This document shows, piece after piece, positions 1 to 19,422 of a stretch of 64,000 nt of DNA. The position numbers and the translations under genes are program-made. Position 1 is the first letter of the stretch. Every line of letters begins with the position of its first letter. The notes below the pieces were generated by a model that was given only the letters and a program-made list of their open reading frames with translations, did no database searches and was not told the origin of the DNA. This DNA is from Pterobdella sp. o SKG-2022 (Eukaryota; Annelida; Clitellata; Hirudinida; Piscicolidae), in contig OZ038323.1 in assembly GCA_964035795.1 (NCBI GenBank), positions 10,596,291 to 10,660,290 on the forward strand, in the 5' to 3' direction.

Positions 1-2
1 CT

Positions 3-1493
3 CCTTCCGCCTCAGCCAACCCTTATTTTTTTTCAACATCTCCATCATCGTTTTATTCTTCAAGTTATAAAAATGCTTCAGTTGGTCCATTTGTATTTTA
101 CATTTCAAACCGACTTCAAAGAGCAGACGTGGTGGTACGAATGGTAGCGAGTGATCGCGATGCAAACGAAAACTCTGAAATTTCTTTTGAAATCATTTCA
201 AGCATTGAAAAACGCGTTTTAAAACACTCCAAAACTAATATTTCGAAGCATTCAAGCGCTTCAAAGAGTAATAAAAAGCAAATTGGTGTAAATGAAGGGG
301 AAAGCGGTAGTGGTGGTAATAATAACTACGGCGGAGACGAGAGTGAAGTTGGAAACGAGTTACACCAAAATGGCCATATTAATTTAGTCTACAACCATTC
401 GCATCCATCATCCGCTACTTTACGAGAAGTCGGAATAAAACTAATTGAAGAGCAAAGCAAAAATCAATACAAACATCACCAACCTCCACAAACTTTTTTA
501 CGAAACTCGTTATCAACAAATTTATCAAATGTTTCAAATTTTCAGCCTCATCAAAATATTTTCAAATCAAATCACCAACACCATTTTTCATCGCAACTGC
601 AAACACACTCAAGCGTACAACACACGCATAATCAGAAAGCTCCGTTTAGCATTAATCGAGACAATGGCGATATCTACCTTTTGGAGGAAAATTTCAATAA
701 GGCTATTGGAAAACATTTTATACTAGTAATAATGGCTTCGGATAAAGGGAACTATAGTTTATCATCAACCACGCATCTTCATCTCATTGTTAATTCTTCA
801 TTATCCAGAAATGGTGCCCCAATCGGGGTCTTTGAGCTTCTGACAAACCAAGGCGCGTTGGCGGTGTTAGTGGCAGTGGTGGTTGTTGTCTTGTGTTCAA
901 TATGTCTTGTAATATGCCTTATGGCTATGGTTCTAGCATGCAGGCGATATTGCAAAAGTAAAAAACTCGCATGTAAATATTCAGTAGCAGCCACTCAAAT
1001 AGACAAAAACTGCACCAGAACATCGACACTTAACAAAGACATCGACTCATTCTTGTTTCCATCGCTCAAACAACCCACAGGTCAAAACGATGACTACAAT
1101 AAACATTACAACCACGTAGAGAAGTGCACAAATTCACCAAATACCACACCCACATCTCCAGAAACAGCATCTCGCAAGACCACAACCTCAACATACAATT
1201 GGTCCTCGAGTTACAATATGATCGACACAAACATACCCACGCCTGTAATGGCGGAAGCAAACACGGCTGCATGTAATATAACTGCCCCAAGCGCTATGGT
1301 TGAGGAAGCGAAAGGCTTGGACGGAGGCTTCAATTATACCAATGTTTCTTTCGCGTGTTTTAAGAATTACGAACGCAGAACTGAAAACCTGTCAACTTTC
1401 CTGAAGGTTCGTTGCGCCTGCTGCAACTGCGATATTAATGCCCGCAGATTGGCGCCAATAATGTCAATAATAAAGCATTTGCTACAACACTAA
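3..1493 (+). CDS. Protocadherin-like cadherin, C-terminal part (5' end outside window)
   Basis: The frame is already open at the window edge, so the N-terminal cadherin repeats lie upstream. The visible part holds the end of the extracellular region, with the motif VASDRDANEN typical of a cadherin calcium site. A long Asn/His/Ser-rich insert follows, then a second cadherin-like stretch ending ASDKGNYS. One membrane helix (about bases 850-945, Val/Leu-rich) leads to the basic stop RRYCKSKK and a cytoplasmic tail of about 180 residues. The stop is TAA at 1491-1493, with AATAAA at 1522-1527. Cadherins of this kind mediate calcium-dependent adhesion at the cell surface. A donor-like AAG|GTTCGT at 1406/1407 is in phase with the exon at 5285, so this exon may either end at the stop or splice onward. 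A splice acceptor near base 64 (TTCAAG) cannot be excluded. The cadherin class is fairly sure; the subfamily is not. Confidence 0.72.
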   Translation, partial: PSASANPYFFSTSPSSFYSSSYKNASVGPFVFYISNRLQRADVVVRMVASDRDANENSEISFEIISSIEKRVLKHSKTNISKHSSASKSNKKQIGVNEGESGSGGNNNYGGDESEVGNELHQNGHINLVYNHSHPSSATLREVGIKLIEEQSKNQYKHHQPPQTFLRNSLSTNLSNVSNFQPHQNIFKSNHQHHFSSQLQTHSSVQHTHNQKAPFSINRDNGDIYLLEENFNKAIGKHFILVIMASDKGNYSLSSTTHLHLIVNSSLSRNGAPIGVFELLTNQGALAVLVAVVVVVLCSICLVICLMAMVLACRRYCKSKKLACKYSVAATQIDKNCTRTSTLNKDIDSFLFPSLKQPTGQNDDYNKHYNHVEKCTNSPNTTPTSPETASRKTTTSTYNWSSSYNMIDTNIPTPVMAEANTAACNITAPSAMVEEAKGLDGGFNYTNVSFACFKNYERRTENLSTFLKVRCACCNCDINARRLAPIMSIIKHLLQH

Positions 1494-4400
1494 TACCCGC
1501 TATTCATATTAAATGCTTTTAAATAAAAAATTAACTCACTTTATTAGTCTATCATTCCTTCCTCAAATTTTCCTTAATCCACAAAGGTTTTTGAGGTTTA
1601 GTTTGAAAAAATAACTTTTGAAATTTCTCTCATTAAGTAATTCACAAAGATAAGTCCTCCATGTTTTGGTCAAACCTCAATATTTCAACACCAAAGCTTG
1701 AGGCTTGACGAAATGACGTTTTGATTGAAAACATCAAAATATTTTCCTTCAAAACAGTAAAATATTCCATTTTATTTCCTATTGGAGAAATCAAAAAAAT
1801 CGATTTTCCGGATATCCTAAGACATTTCTCCATCTTTCCTTCAACTGTTGCTCTTACGTGGAAACGACATCAAATTTTATGAGACAGACAATTATTTTCA
1901 TTAGCATGTAATAAATATGATAATTTGCATTTTCATATTTTAAAACCTGAAATACTCAAGTCAACATTTGAGTTTTCTTGTCAGTTTAGCTTTTAAGTTT
2001 TTCAAATACCCGCCGCTTGCTCGTATAGATGTTATGGAAGTTTGCTGAAGTTTTGAAATCAAAATTTTGCCATTCGCATCTTTTTCGATCGTTTCATAAG
2101 CATCTCAAAAATATTTTTTATAAACTTATTATGCCATAAATCCCAAAAAAATGATTGATTTCATAAAAATGTTAATAAGAAATGAGAGCAATAACAAAAG
2201 CTTTGTTAGAAAAATTTCATTTGAAAATTGATAAACATTTCTCAACCTCTAATCTTATTTATTCAAGATGAACTTGAAAAGACTATGAGAAACCTTGAAG
2301 GCTTTGATGTTGTGGGCTGAATCAGAGATATTTCCAAACCCACTTTGAATGATGCTTCTTTTTTTAATAAAGAAATCAAAAATTATTGTAAAAAATAATT
2401 TAATTAAATTTCTTTTTAAATAAAATTTTTAAAAAAATAATAGTTATCTTTTGTTTGAAAGTCGCAAAACGAAACAACACGATTCAATGTAGCCTGAGAC
2501 GCAAAAGTTGTGGCGTCATGACAAGATTTTTTAGACCAGAAGATTTCAATCTTCTAAAATATTGTTGATAATTAAAATAACTTTTTTACTCTCAAACCTG
2601 TTTCAAAAAAATAAATTTTCATCAAAAAATTCTTTCGAAAAGATTTAAATATGAAGATACCCTCTAATTGAAACGCCGCTTGCATAATTCAAATCAACTT
2701 TTAAGGTAAAAAAAGATCAGAAGCTTTTTGAAACACAAAATCACCAAATGATAATTCACAAATCATACTTGAGCCGGTAAAGTGTATTCATGCTATTGAG
2801 CGCAAGAATTGCTGAAAAGCGTAACATGATTAAGTGGCGTTGAGAGATTGTGAAGCGCAGATCAGCTGGAAAGTGGAGTCAACTCCGGTTAAGAATGTTT
2901 GTGTGGAGTATTTGGAAAGTTTAAAAGATTTTTGAAGAGATTTGAAGTTTTGAAAGTGAGTGGTAAGGAATGTTTAAGTGGAACATATCCAAGTGATTAA
3001 GTTTTTGTTTCTTCAAATTTAAAATAAATTTCTTTTTTCAAATAATTTTTCCAGTTAAATTTTAAAATTTCAGAATTAATTATTCAAATCAAGAAGAAAA
3101 ACTTTAAAACGGGAAGAGGAAAGCAGCTCAATTAATTAGCTTGCTTTGAATGCTTTCAGTATTAAAATACAATGCCATTTGAAAACTCCTTTAGTTGAAT
3201 TTTTATTAAAAACCATTTGAAATTATTTAAAAATTGGCTATGTCCCGGATAACTTCGTAGAATTCATTCACCTGACAACAACATCGAGAAACTATTTTTA
3301 TGCGGTAAATAAAATATGCCAAGTATGGTGTGTTTTTGTAGGAGACTTATTGAAAATATTCTCTTTTTTGAATGTTTGCATATATGCAAAATTAAAATTT
3401 TAATTGTGCTGAAAAAAATATAATTTTATATTCAAATTTCTTTACGCATCAGCTCTCCACTTTACGCTATATAATCTGATGTTATTATTTATAACTTTTT
3501 TTTCTTTTTTTTCAAGAGCCTCATTGGGTATTCATCCACCAATCATTAAGCCCGAGTAGTTTTCATCAGTCATAAACAAGTGTTTTTAATTCAAAAGTTA
3601 ATTTTATTTCAATTTACTTAATTTCATTGATTATTCAAATTTAATATAACATTCAAAATTCAATTCAATTAAGACAATTCTAATCTATTTTTCTTCAAAC
3701 TTGCATTTAAAATTTCAAATATTTTCGGCCATCTTTCTTCAAGATAATCATCGTTTGTGTTGCAATCACGCGAAAAAGACATAAAAAACAAAATTATTAT
3801 TAAATTATTATTATAGAATATATATGGTTAATTTGAAAACCTCATTTCGCAAGTCATTATATAAGCATGCCTGCAAAAAACTCAAGCAGTAAACATAACA
3901 GTAAGAGCTGTTTCTCAAGAACACCATAAAACATACTCTATCTGTCTTTCCTCTTTCATGCTTCTTTCGTTTATTATAACTGTAACGCGTAAATAGCTGT
4001 AAGGTTTTACCTGTAAAGTCGTTTTTTTATTTGCGATGGAATGTAATATTTTTTAATGAGTTGTAGTTACGTGTAATCTAAGTGTAAAAAATTTTTGTAA
4101 AATATTTATTTATAATAAATTTATTATAGAAAGAAAATAATTATTTAAATTGTTTTTTTTTTTAAATTTTAAGTTTTCCTTTCTAAACCAATTAACTTTG
4201 TAAGATTAACTTTTGGAATCTCTTTTTTCTAATGCTTCCAATACGATTTTTCATTATGTCAATTATTTGGAAACATTTTTAAAGTTTTATTTTTTCTATC
4301 AATTGAAATTCACTTTTCTCCTACATGCCCTTATTCAAAATTTTTAAAATCCAGCAGCGAGGGAAATTAAAATCACTGGAAACAACTTGCTTGCACTTTT

Positions 4401-5284
4401 TAAATATTCAATATCAAAGGTATAAATTCAAAATGGCATTTAATTGTTGCACATTTGCATTTGTTCTGAACTTGTCACACCTCTAAACGTCTCAAGTTCA
4501 CTTTTAGTTTTTTAAGTCTGATTGAGTTATATAATTCAAGATTTTTTTCCTATTTCCAAAGCAATTTTGAAACTGATATTAATTAGGAAACACTAGGGTT
4601 TTGCAATAATTTAATTTGAAGTACGAAGCTTTTTATAAAACTTTGAAAACCAGTATTCTATTTATATCACCATAGCTCCTCCCTTACCAAAGATTAACTT
4701 CATAAGACGCAAAAAATGAGATCAAAAATTTGATGAACCTCACATGCAAAAGAAAACATAAGTTGCAATGAATTTGATCTTATTCATAACGTATCCAAAG
4801 CTCCCCAATTATTTTCAATTTTTGAAATTAATCAAAATCCCAGTAAAACTCCCTCTTCTCATAATGGCGGTCTGGGAATATGATCCTTAATAGTAAATTT
4901 TGTCTTCTAATTATTTTTGATTTATTTTTCGATTTTTCAAAAATTTATTTTAAATTCTAAGTGTGGAACTTCATAATGGGAAATTAACGTCGACTTTTTG
5001 TTCCTTTCAAGTCATTTACATAAAACAAATTTCATTGTTACATTCAATTGCGCTTCAATCTTCTGTGCTACTCATTTACTACCAGCAATCACACCACACT
5101 CATTCACTCATAACACATCCAACTCACCCACTTATTCATCATTTTCATCTTCCACAACATAACTCACCCATCTCACAAAATTTATACACACACAAAATTC
5201 TCCCACAACACAGTCCACCCACCCACTCACCATTAACTTACTGACTCATCCTTCAAAATTACTTAACATCCCTCAACCTTACAG
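1494..5284 (+). other. Non-coding stretch, 3' UTR and probable intron
   Basis: This is AT-rich sequence without a convincing exon. The first 40 bases contain a polyadenylation signal for the short cadherin form. Bases 5080-5240 are a CA-rich, CACTCA-like tract that gives a spurious open frame and leads into the acceptor at 5284. If the long cadherin form exists, the whole stretch after 1406 is intron. Confidence 0.5.
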
Positions 5285-11232
<5,948 letters not shown>

Positions 11233-11540
11233 TTTTTGATCTTTTAGACTTCCCAACGGAATATGTCCTATGGTCGATTCCAAGTGTTTCTAGTATTCAA
11301 TCGCGTTTAACTTCGTGCAATTTATTGAGACTCTTGTAAACGTTCATTTTTTACGTTTATTATGTTTTCATTTTTTTTTATAAAACTCGCTCATTATTAG
11401 TCAAATTAAACTTTACAATTTTATCATGAATCAACCAATTTTTAATTATTATTCTTATTATTGTTTTCTTATTTTTATTGTTACACTGCATTTGAAGATA
11501 TAGTAAAACGTAAAATCGTAATTTTTTCTGTATTCCACAG

Positions 11541-11935
11541 ATGGTGCGATCTTTATTAACAATAAACACACTGAGTGATTTCAATCAAACAGCAACGACG
11601 TCGGGTTTATTGAGTGCTAAAACAAAATTAAACAACAAGTCACCTCGCCATCCAATTCAACGCAGCTTTGCGTGCTTCGTATGTGGTCTGCGGGGCTTAA
11701 AGTTTGTTGTTTTGGAGTTTTTTATAGAGCTATTTGTGAATTTCAAATAGTCAGACCGGGAATTTTTCAAAATTATCGCAGATTCGTCTGGGAGGCTACG
11801 TCACAAACATCAGTATCATCATCATCACTACCATCATCATCCATTCCTTCCAAAAAAGATCCTCTGTCCACAAGAACACTCATCATAACAATTAGAACAT
11901 TAGCCTTTATCACATCACACCAAGCCACCATCTGA
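11541..11935 (+). other. Possible further terminal exon downstream of the cadherin tail exons
   Basis: A good acceptor (TGTATTCCACAG at 11540) opens a 69-residue frame MVRSLLTINTLSDFNQTA that ends at 11750. An overlapping frame runs on to 11935. An AATAAA at about 11560 could instead make this 3' UTR of the preceding exon. No domain is recognised and no matching donor was identified, so this is only a candidate alternative end. Confidence 0.2.
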
Positions 11936-13769
11936 AACTTATCTTAATATTATCATCGGCCGAAAGGAATAAAAGGCATTTTATTTCACTAGGGCAGTAT
12001 AATTCGACTGACGAACATAAATGAAGGGAAATTAATCAAAGGATTGATTTAATTTGCTTTAGGTTGCATGGATGGATGGATTGAAGAATGAATTTTCGCT
12101 TCGGTGGATGGATGGATGGATGGATGGATGAAAAATAGAAGGGTGAATAGAGGGTGGTGGTGGATAGATGGATCGTAAATGGAAAGGGGAACGAATGAGT
12201 TAATGGGTGAAGAAATGGATAAAACTTACCCTAATTTGCATATAAGTTTTAAAATAAATTCAGAAATGCTTGGAAATTGTAAAGCCTCTCGGTAAAAAGA
12301 AGGATTGGAAATTCATTAAGGATGGAATGACCATCACTCAAGCTTCGAATGAATCCAAAACAACTTAAAGGCAGCCAAGCGTTTTATGAAATAAATTTAA
12401 AGCCATTTTTATTCTTCGGCTTTATTATATAACAAAATGCTTAAAGAGAGTTTAAAGCTTTTTAGGGAAGGGTTGTTAAATTTACAGACGTGTTTAGTGT
12501 CGAAGGTACAGAGTTTTTCGCGGAAAAGTTTAATCACCATTGTATTAATTTATTCAGGCGTGTTTGTGTGATCTTTGCCTTTCGATTCTTTTTTAAAAGC
12601 CGTAAGAAAAAGAAATTCTGAGAAGTGTGAAAATTTTTGAAAAAATTTAAAATTAAATAAAAGTTTAAACTTTTCTTAGTAATTAGCAAGTATGATAATT
12701 AGATATTTTTATAATTTAATGAACTTTTACTCAAAAATGGAACTAACAGTTGGTGTCAATTGAAAGATACAAAAATGTAGTTTAAAAATATACATTAAAA
12801 ATATACTTAAAAAATTCTCCTCCAAACAATCTTATCCAATACCCTTAAATATATGAACCTGAGACATCAATCAAAGCTAAATGTATATGCGTCTGAAGGT
12901 TATTAAGGAAGTCCAAACTATAATGACGCTGGAAAGTGCATCATTTCATTATTTCGTTTCAGGCAAGTTAAGCACGTTTTATTTTTTAAATTATTATTAT
13001 TATCAATTGTTTAATTAATTGCAACCATTTTTTACGTGCTTTGTTGGAGCTTAGATGATTCATAAAAGTTTGATAAATTAAGAGATGAATTTAAAACTTC
13101 ATCTTATTTTCTGACACAGAGGAAAAAAAATTAAATTTTGATTTTCAAAATATTTATGCATAAATTATAAGTACTATTTGCACAAATTTTTATAATTATT
13201 TTTCGAAGATACAAACATTTCAATTAAATTTTAGAATAATTAAAAGAAGCTTAAACTAAATAATCTAGTTTCGGGCATGCCGTGTAAAAAAACATACGAA
13301 CAGATGTTTAGAAGCGGGAAGGAATATGATTGGATGAAAATTTTACATAAAAAAAGTTACGTAACACTTATATAATCACTTCGATACATCTATGTAGTTA
13401 AAAAATATGTGAAAACAGACACAGATTGCTCAAAAATATATTTTTATACGTTTTTTATGTTTCAAAATTGTATTCTTTTGTTTACGCGTATTTTTAGATA
13501 TTTGCATATATTTTGCCCAACTCTTTTTTGGAGGGTATATATCCAAAGGTTTCCCGCAATTCTCATCCTTATTTTTATTCGCGCCGAGTGTATTTTTTGC
13601 CCCAAAGCTTTTATCAAGTAATTATTATTCGTTTTTATTTTTAACAATTAAAAATTTTTTATTTTAAACAGATTTTACATTTTTTTGAACATTTTTAAAG
13701 TTTCTGATACCCGACGTTTTATCATATGAAATGTTTTTATTGAAAAACTTGTTCAGGAAGTCATATAAA
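11936..13769 (+). other. Intergenic region upstream of the ribonucleotide reductase gene
   Basis: AT-rich with no supported gene. It holds a short (GGAT)n tract and, immediately before 13770, the presumed promoter and 5' UTR of the next gene. I could not identify a clear TATA box or initiator. Confidence 0.5.
12068..12131 (+). repeat. (GGAT)n microsatellite, interrupted
   Basis: Two blocks of GGAT units (12068-12080 and 12103-12131) are separated by about 20 bases of unrelated sequence. GGTGGATAGATGGAT degenerates follow up to about 12175. Confidence 0.85.
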
Positions 13770-16655
<2,886 letters not shown>

Positions 16656-16831
16656 TTTTTGTCACGTTTTCTTCATGTAATTGTATGTTTCACAGTTGTG
16701 TCTAATTTAGTCTTTTACTAACTTATTTTTGAATGTATTTTTTTTTTTGAATTTTTGAAATTGTAATCGAAAATAAGATTCAATGTCTTTGTTTTGTTTT
16801 TCTTTAAAACACCGCCATTTTTAAAGACAAA

Positions 16832-16837
16832 AATAAA
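16832..16837 (+). terminator. Polyadenylation signal AATAAA of the R2 gene
   Basis: AATAAA lies 177 bases after the stop codon and only about 40 bases before the next start codon, so the two genes are very tightly spaced. Confidence 0.55.
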
Positions 16838-16877
16838 TTAAAATTTATTTAATTTTAAACACCAACTTTAAATTTCG

Positions 16878-18964
16878 ATGGACGAACAAAAAGTAGCTAG
16901 AAAACCTGAATGTTCTAGAAATGAAGAATGTAAACGAAGTAGGTTCTTTAGCGTAGTCATTCTAGCTGTAATATCTAGCTTACGATCATTTGAAGGTTAT
17001 GACGAAAGTGCTTTTGCAAGCCCTTCCCCCCTACAAAGATCTGCCAGCCAGAAGAAGGAAACCCCGGTCTTTTCTGAAAGTAGCAACCCTCGCATTTCTG
17101 TTCTCCAACTAGCCAGCCATTTTTCGAGACTTTCTCAAGCTCCAAAGGTTTATTCAAATTAAATAAATTTCAGTTCTCACCGCGTTGAGTGTATTTATTT
17201 CATTTGGTTACATTGATTCAAGGGATTAATGAAGAGGTTTTCCCGATCTTCGAGTCACCATGTGCGAAGCAAAATAAGTGATTTAGAACGTTCTTTCACT
17301 CTCTGTAAAAAGCCATCTTTTACTTCAGTTCCAAGCTCTCACTCCATACAAATCAATTCGAGCCAGACAGAATCCCACAAGGAATCAAGCAACCAGACAC
17401 CATCCCAAACACAGCCCACAAAAACCAACTCCTCAAGCCTCCTTAGTTCGAGTTTTTTTTGTTTTCCCAAGAACTCATATGACGTTTGTAAAAGTCAAAA
17501 AAATGATTCCAAGCAAACTCCTCCAGAAATGAACTCTGAAAGAAGCAAAATCGAAAGTCTTATCACATTTTCCACTAAAGAATTGAAGCGAAAGCTAAGT
17601 ACGAGATTTGGTTAGTTATTGATAAGATATAAATGTTAATTTAAATCTTCGAACTCGTTTGTAGACACGTTTTACAGTCCTCAAAAGACAGTTCCAGTTT
17701 TGTCTAAACCCAAACTGTTCCAAGCCCAAGCCAGTCCACCCTCCATTCCACAAACTTTGCCACGCACATCATCCCTCAATCAAAAAACCTTGCAGCCACC
17801 ATCCAAACCTCCACAGCTTTCCACCTCAAAAACGTCCTTCGTATCTGAAGTTTCGCCCCCATCATCGGTTGAAGGTGACTTGTAAAACTAGAATAATATT
17901 TATAGTTTTTTTTACAAGGCGCGCAGCTTGCGACATAAGTTGCTGCAAAGATTCTAATGTTAAAATTAGAATGCCCAAACCATCATTTTCAAATCTGTTA
18001 CTAGGCTACCAATACCTTTTTCTTGGTCAATGAAATTTCTATTGATACACCATCAACTACAGATAGTGTACATCCATCGCCATCCATAAAAATACAATCT
18101 GAATATGAAAAGCTAGAGCTAAAAAGAAAACTGAAAGAGCGTATCAAAGAGAAAGTTATAGAAATGAGTAGTGCCGATTCGTTTGTTAGTTTCTCATGTT
18201 AATTTCAATATAAACTCCATGAAATTACAGTAATATCAATAATATATACCCACATATTAATTTATTTTTTTATATATCCCAGCTTCCATTGCTAGACCAA
18301 GGTAAGATGAAACTGTATTATAATAATCAAATGCAATATACCAAATAAACACAATGTTAAATGCAATTCCAGCAAATTCACGATTAATTATTCCTATGAA
18401 TGTTATATTGGTATTAAAATATTAATCTCATAAATTAACTGGGTGTTTCAAAATTCTACACAACACCACTTGTAAGCATTGTTAGATGCTGAAGTGATAT
18501 TTATCGCAGGGTTCGAGGGTAGGTTCAGTTTCAACACTGACCTTCCTCCTGCTCCAGGGTACTTCAAGAAATCAGGTTTGTTTTTTGAGGTTTACTCATG
18601 CTTTTGTAAAGAAATAGGAGCCCAAAACTGGATAGATTTGAAAACATTGATGGTTCGTATGGTTTCGATAATGAGTTCTGATGTTTTGAGGCTTGTCTTG
18701 TGGTAAAAAAAATTGTGCGCCACCAGTCTTTTCGATATTATATCGTTTTAAAAAAACACAAAATGCTAAAGTGGACAAAATTATAAGAGTAAAATATCAA
18801 ATAAATATAAATAAAAGAATAATCAATATCGGTAAAGAAAAATAATAACAATAATAATTATTATTGTTTTTATGGCAGTCAGAGACTACCCTTCAAGGGC
18901 CTACATCAATGTTGTTGTGGCCTGCTCCTCCTTCATTATGGACGACCCTCACTTGAATAAATGA
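16878..18964 (+). CDS. Uncharacterised 386-residue protein with WIP-like WASP-binding C-terminal motif
   Basis: Seven exons with matching phases: 16878-17147, 17223-17610, 17665-17874, 18063-18184, 18283-18301 (19 bases), 18510-18575, 18879-18964. The first 290 residues are Ser/Gln/Pro-rich and apparently disordered (SHFSRLSQAPK, TLPRTSSLNQK). A short charged helix-like segment YEKLELKRKLKERIKEKV follows. Residues about 337-365 read GRFSFNTDLPPAPGYF followed, after eight residues, by YPSRA. This resembles the WH1-binding segment of WIP/WIPF proteins (GRFxF..DLPPP..F....YPSK), which holds WASP-family actin regulators. No N-terminal WH2 actin-binding motif is visible, so this is not an ordinary WIP. 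The start is the first in-frame ATG. Only 222 bases separate it from the R2 stop. An AATAAA overlaps the last codons (18956-18961). The gene is credible; the WIP link is inference from one motif. Confidence 0.6.
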
Positions 18965-19422
18965 TAATTATTATTCTTTTATTTATTGTTTTTTCTTGTC
19001 ATTTTGATTTTTTTTATAAATAAATTTGATTATTATTATTTTGATTGATTTCTTATATATTATTTTGTTATTATTATACTATCAGAAATTTTTTGGTTTT
19101 TTGTGTGCACAACCACCCATGGATCAATAAGGGTTTTACTCATCAAATTTTTAAATCTTTGGTTTCATGTCATTTTTTCGAAAAATGTTTATAATTTTAA
19201 AAAAATATTTGAAAAATTTATTTTTATAAAAAAGTAATAATTTAAAATTTTGTAGAAATTGCATAAAAAACTAACATAACATTTAGTGAAACAACGGAAT
19301 GTTTCAGATTCAGCAAGTGAGAGTTTCAAAATGTCCATATAAAAACCTGATTGGAAAGTCCAAAAATACATTATAAAACAAAAAAAGGCTCCAGCGGGTG
19401 ATGATAAAGACGGCGCAAAAGA
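18965..19422. other. Intergenic gap between convergent genes
   Basis: AT-rich sequence between the WIP-like gene (+) and the GalNAc-transferase (-), expected to hold both 3' UTRs. Several TTTATT strings (AATAAA on the minus strand) occur near 18980-19000. No exon seen. Confidence 0.5.

Noticed and set aside
4963..5244. His/Ser/Thr-rich frame before the exon at 5285
   Set aside because: CA-rich low-complexity DNA; it lacks an acceptor and reads as the pre-acceptor region of the next exon.
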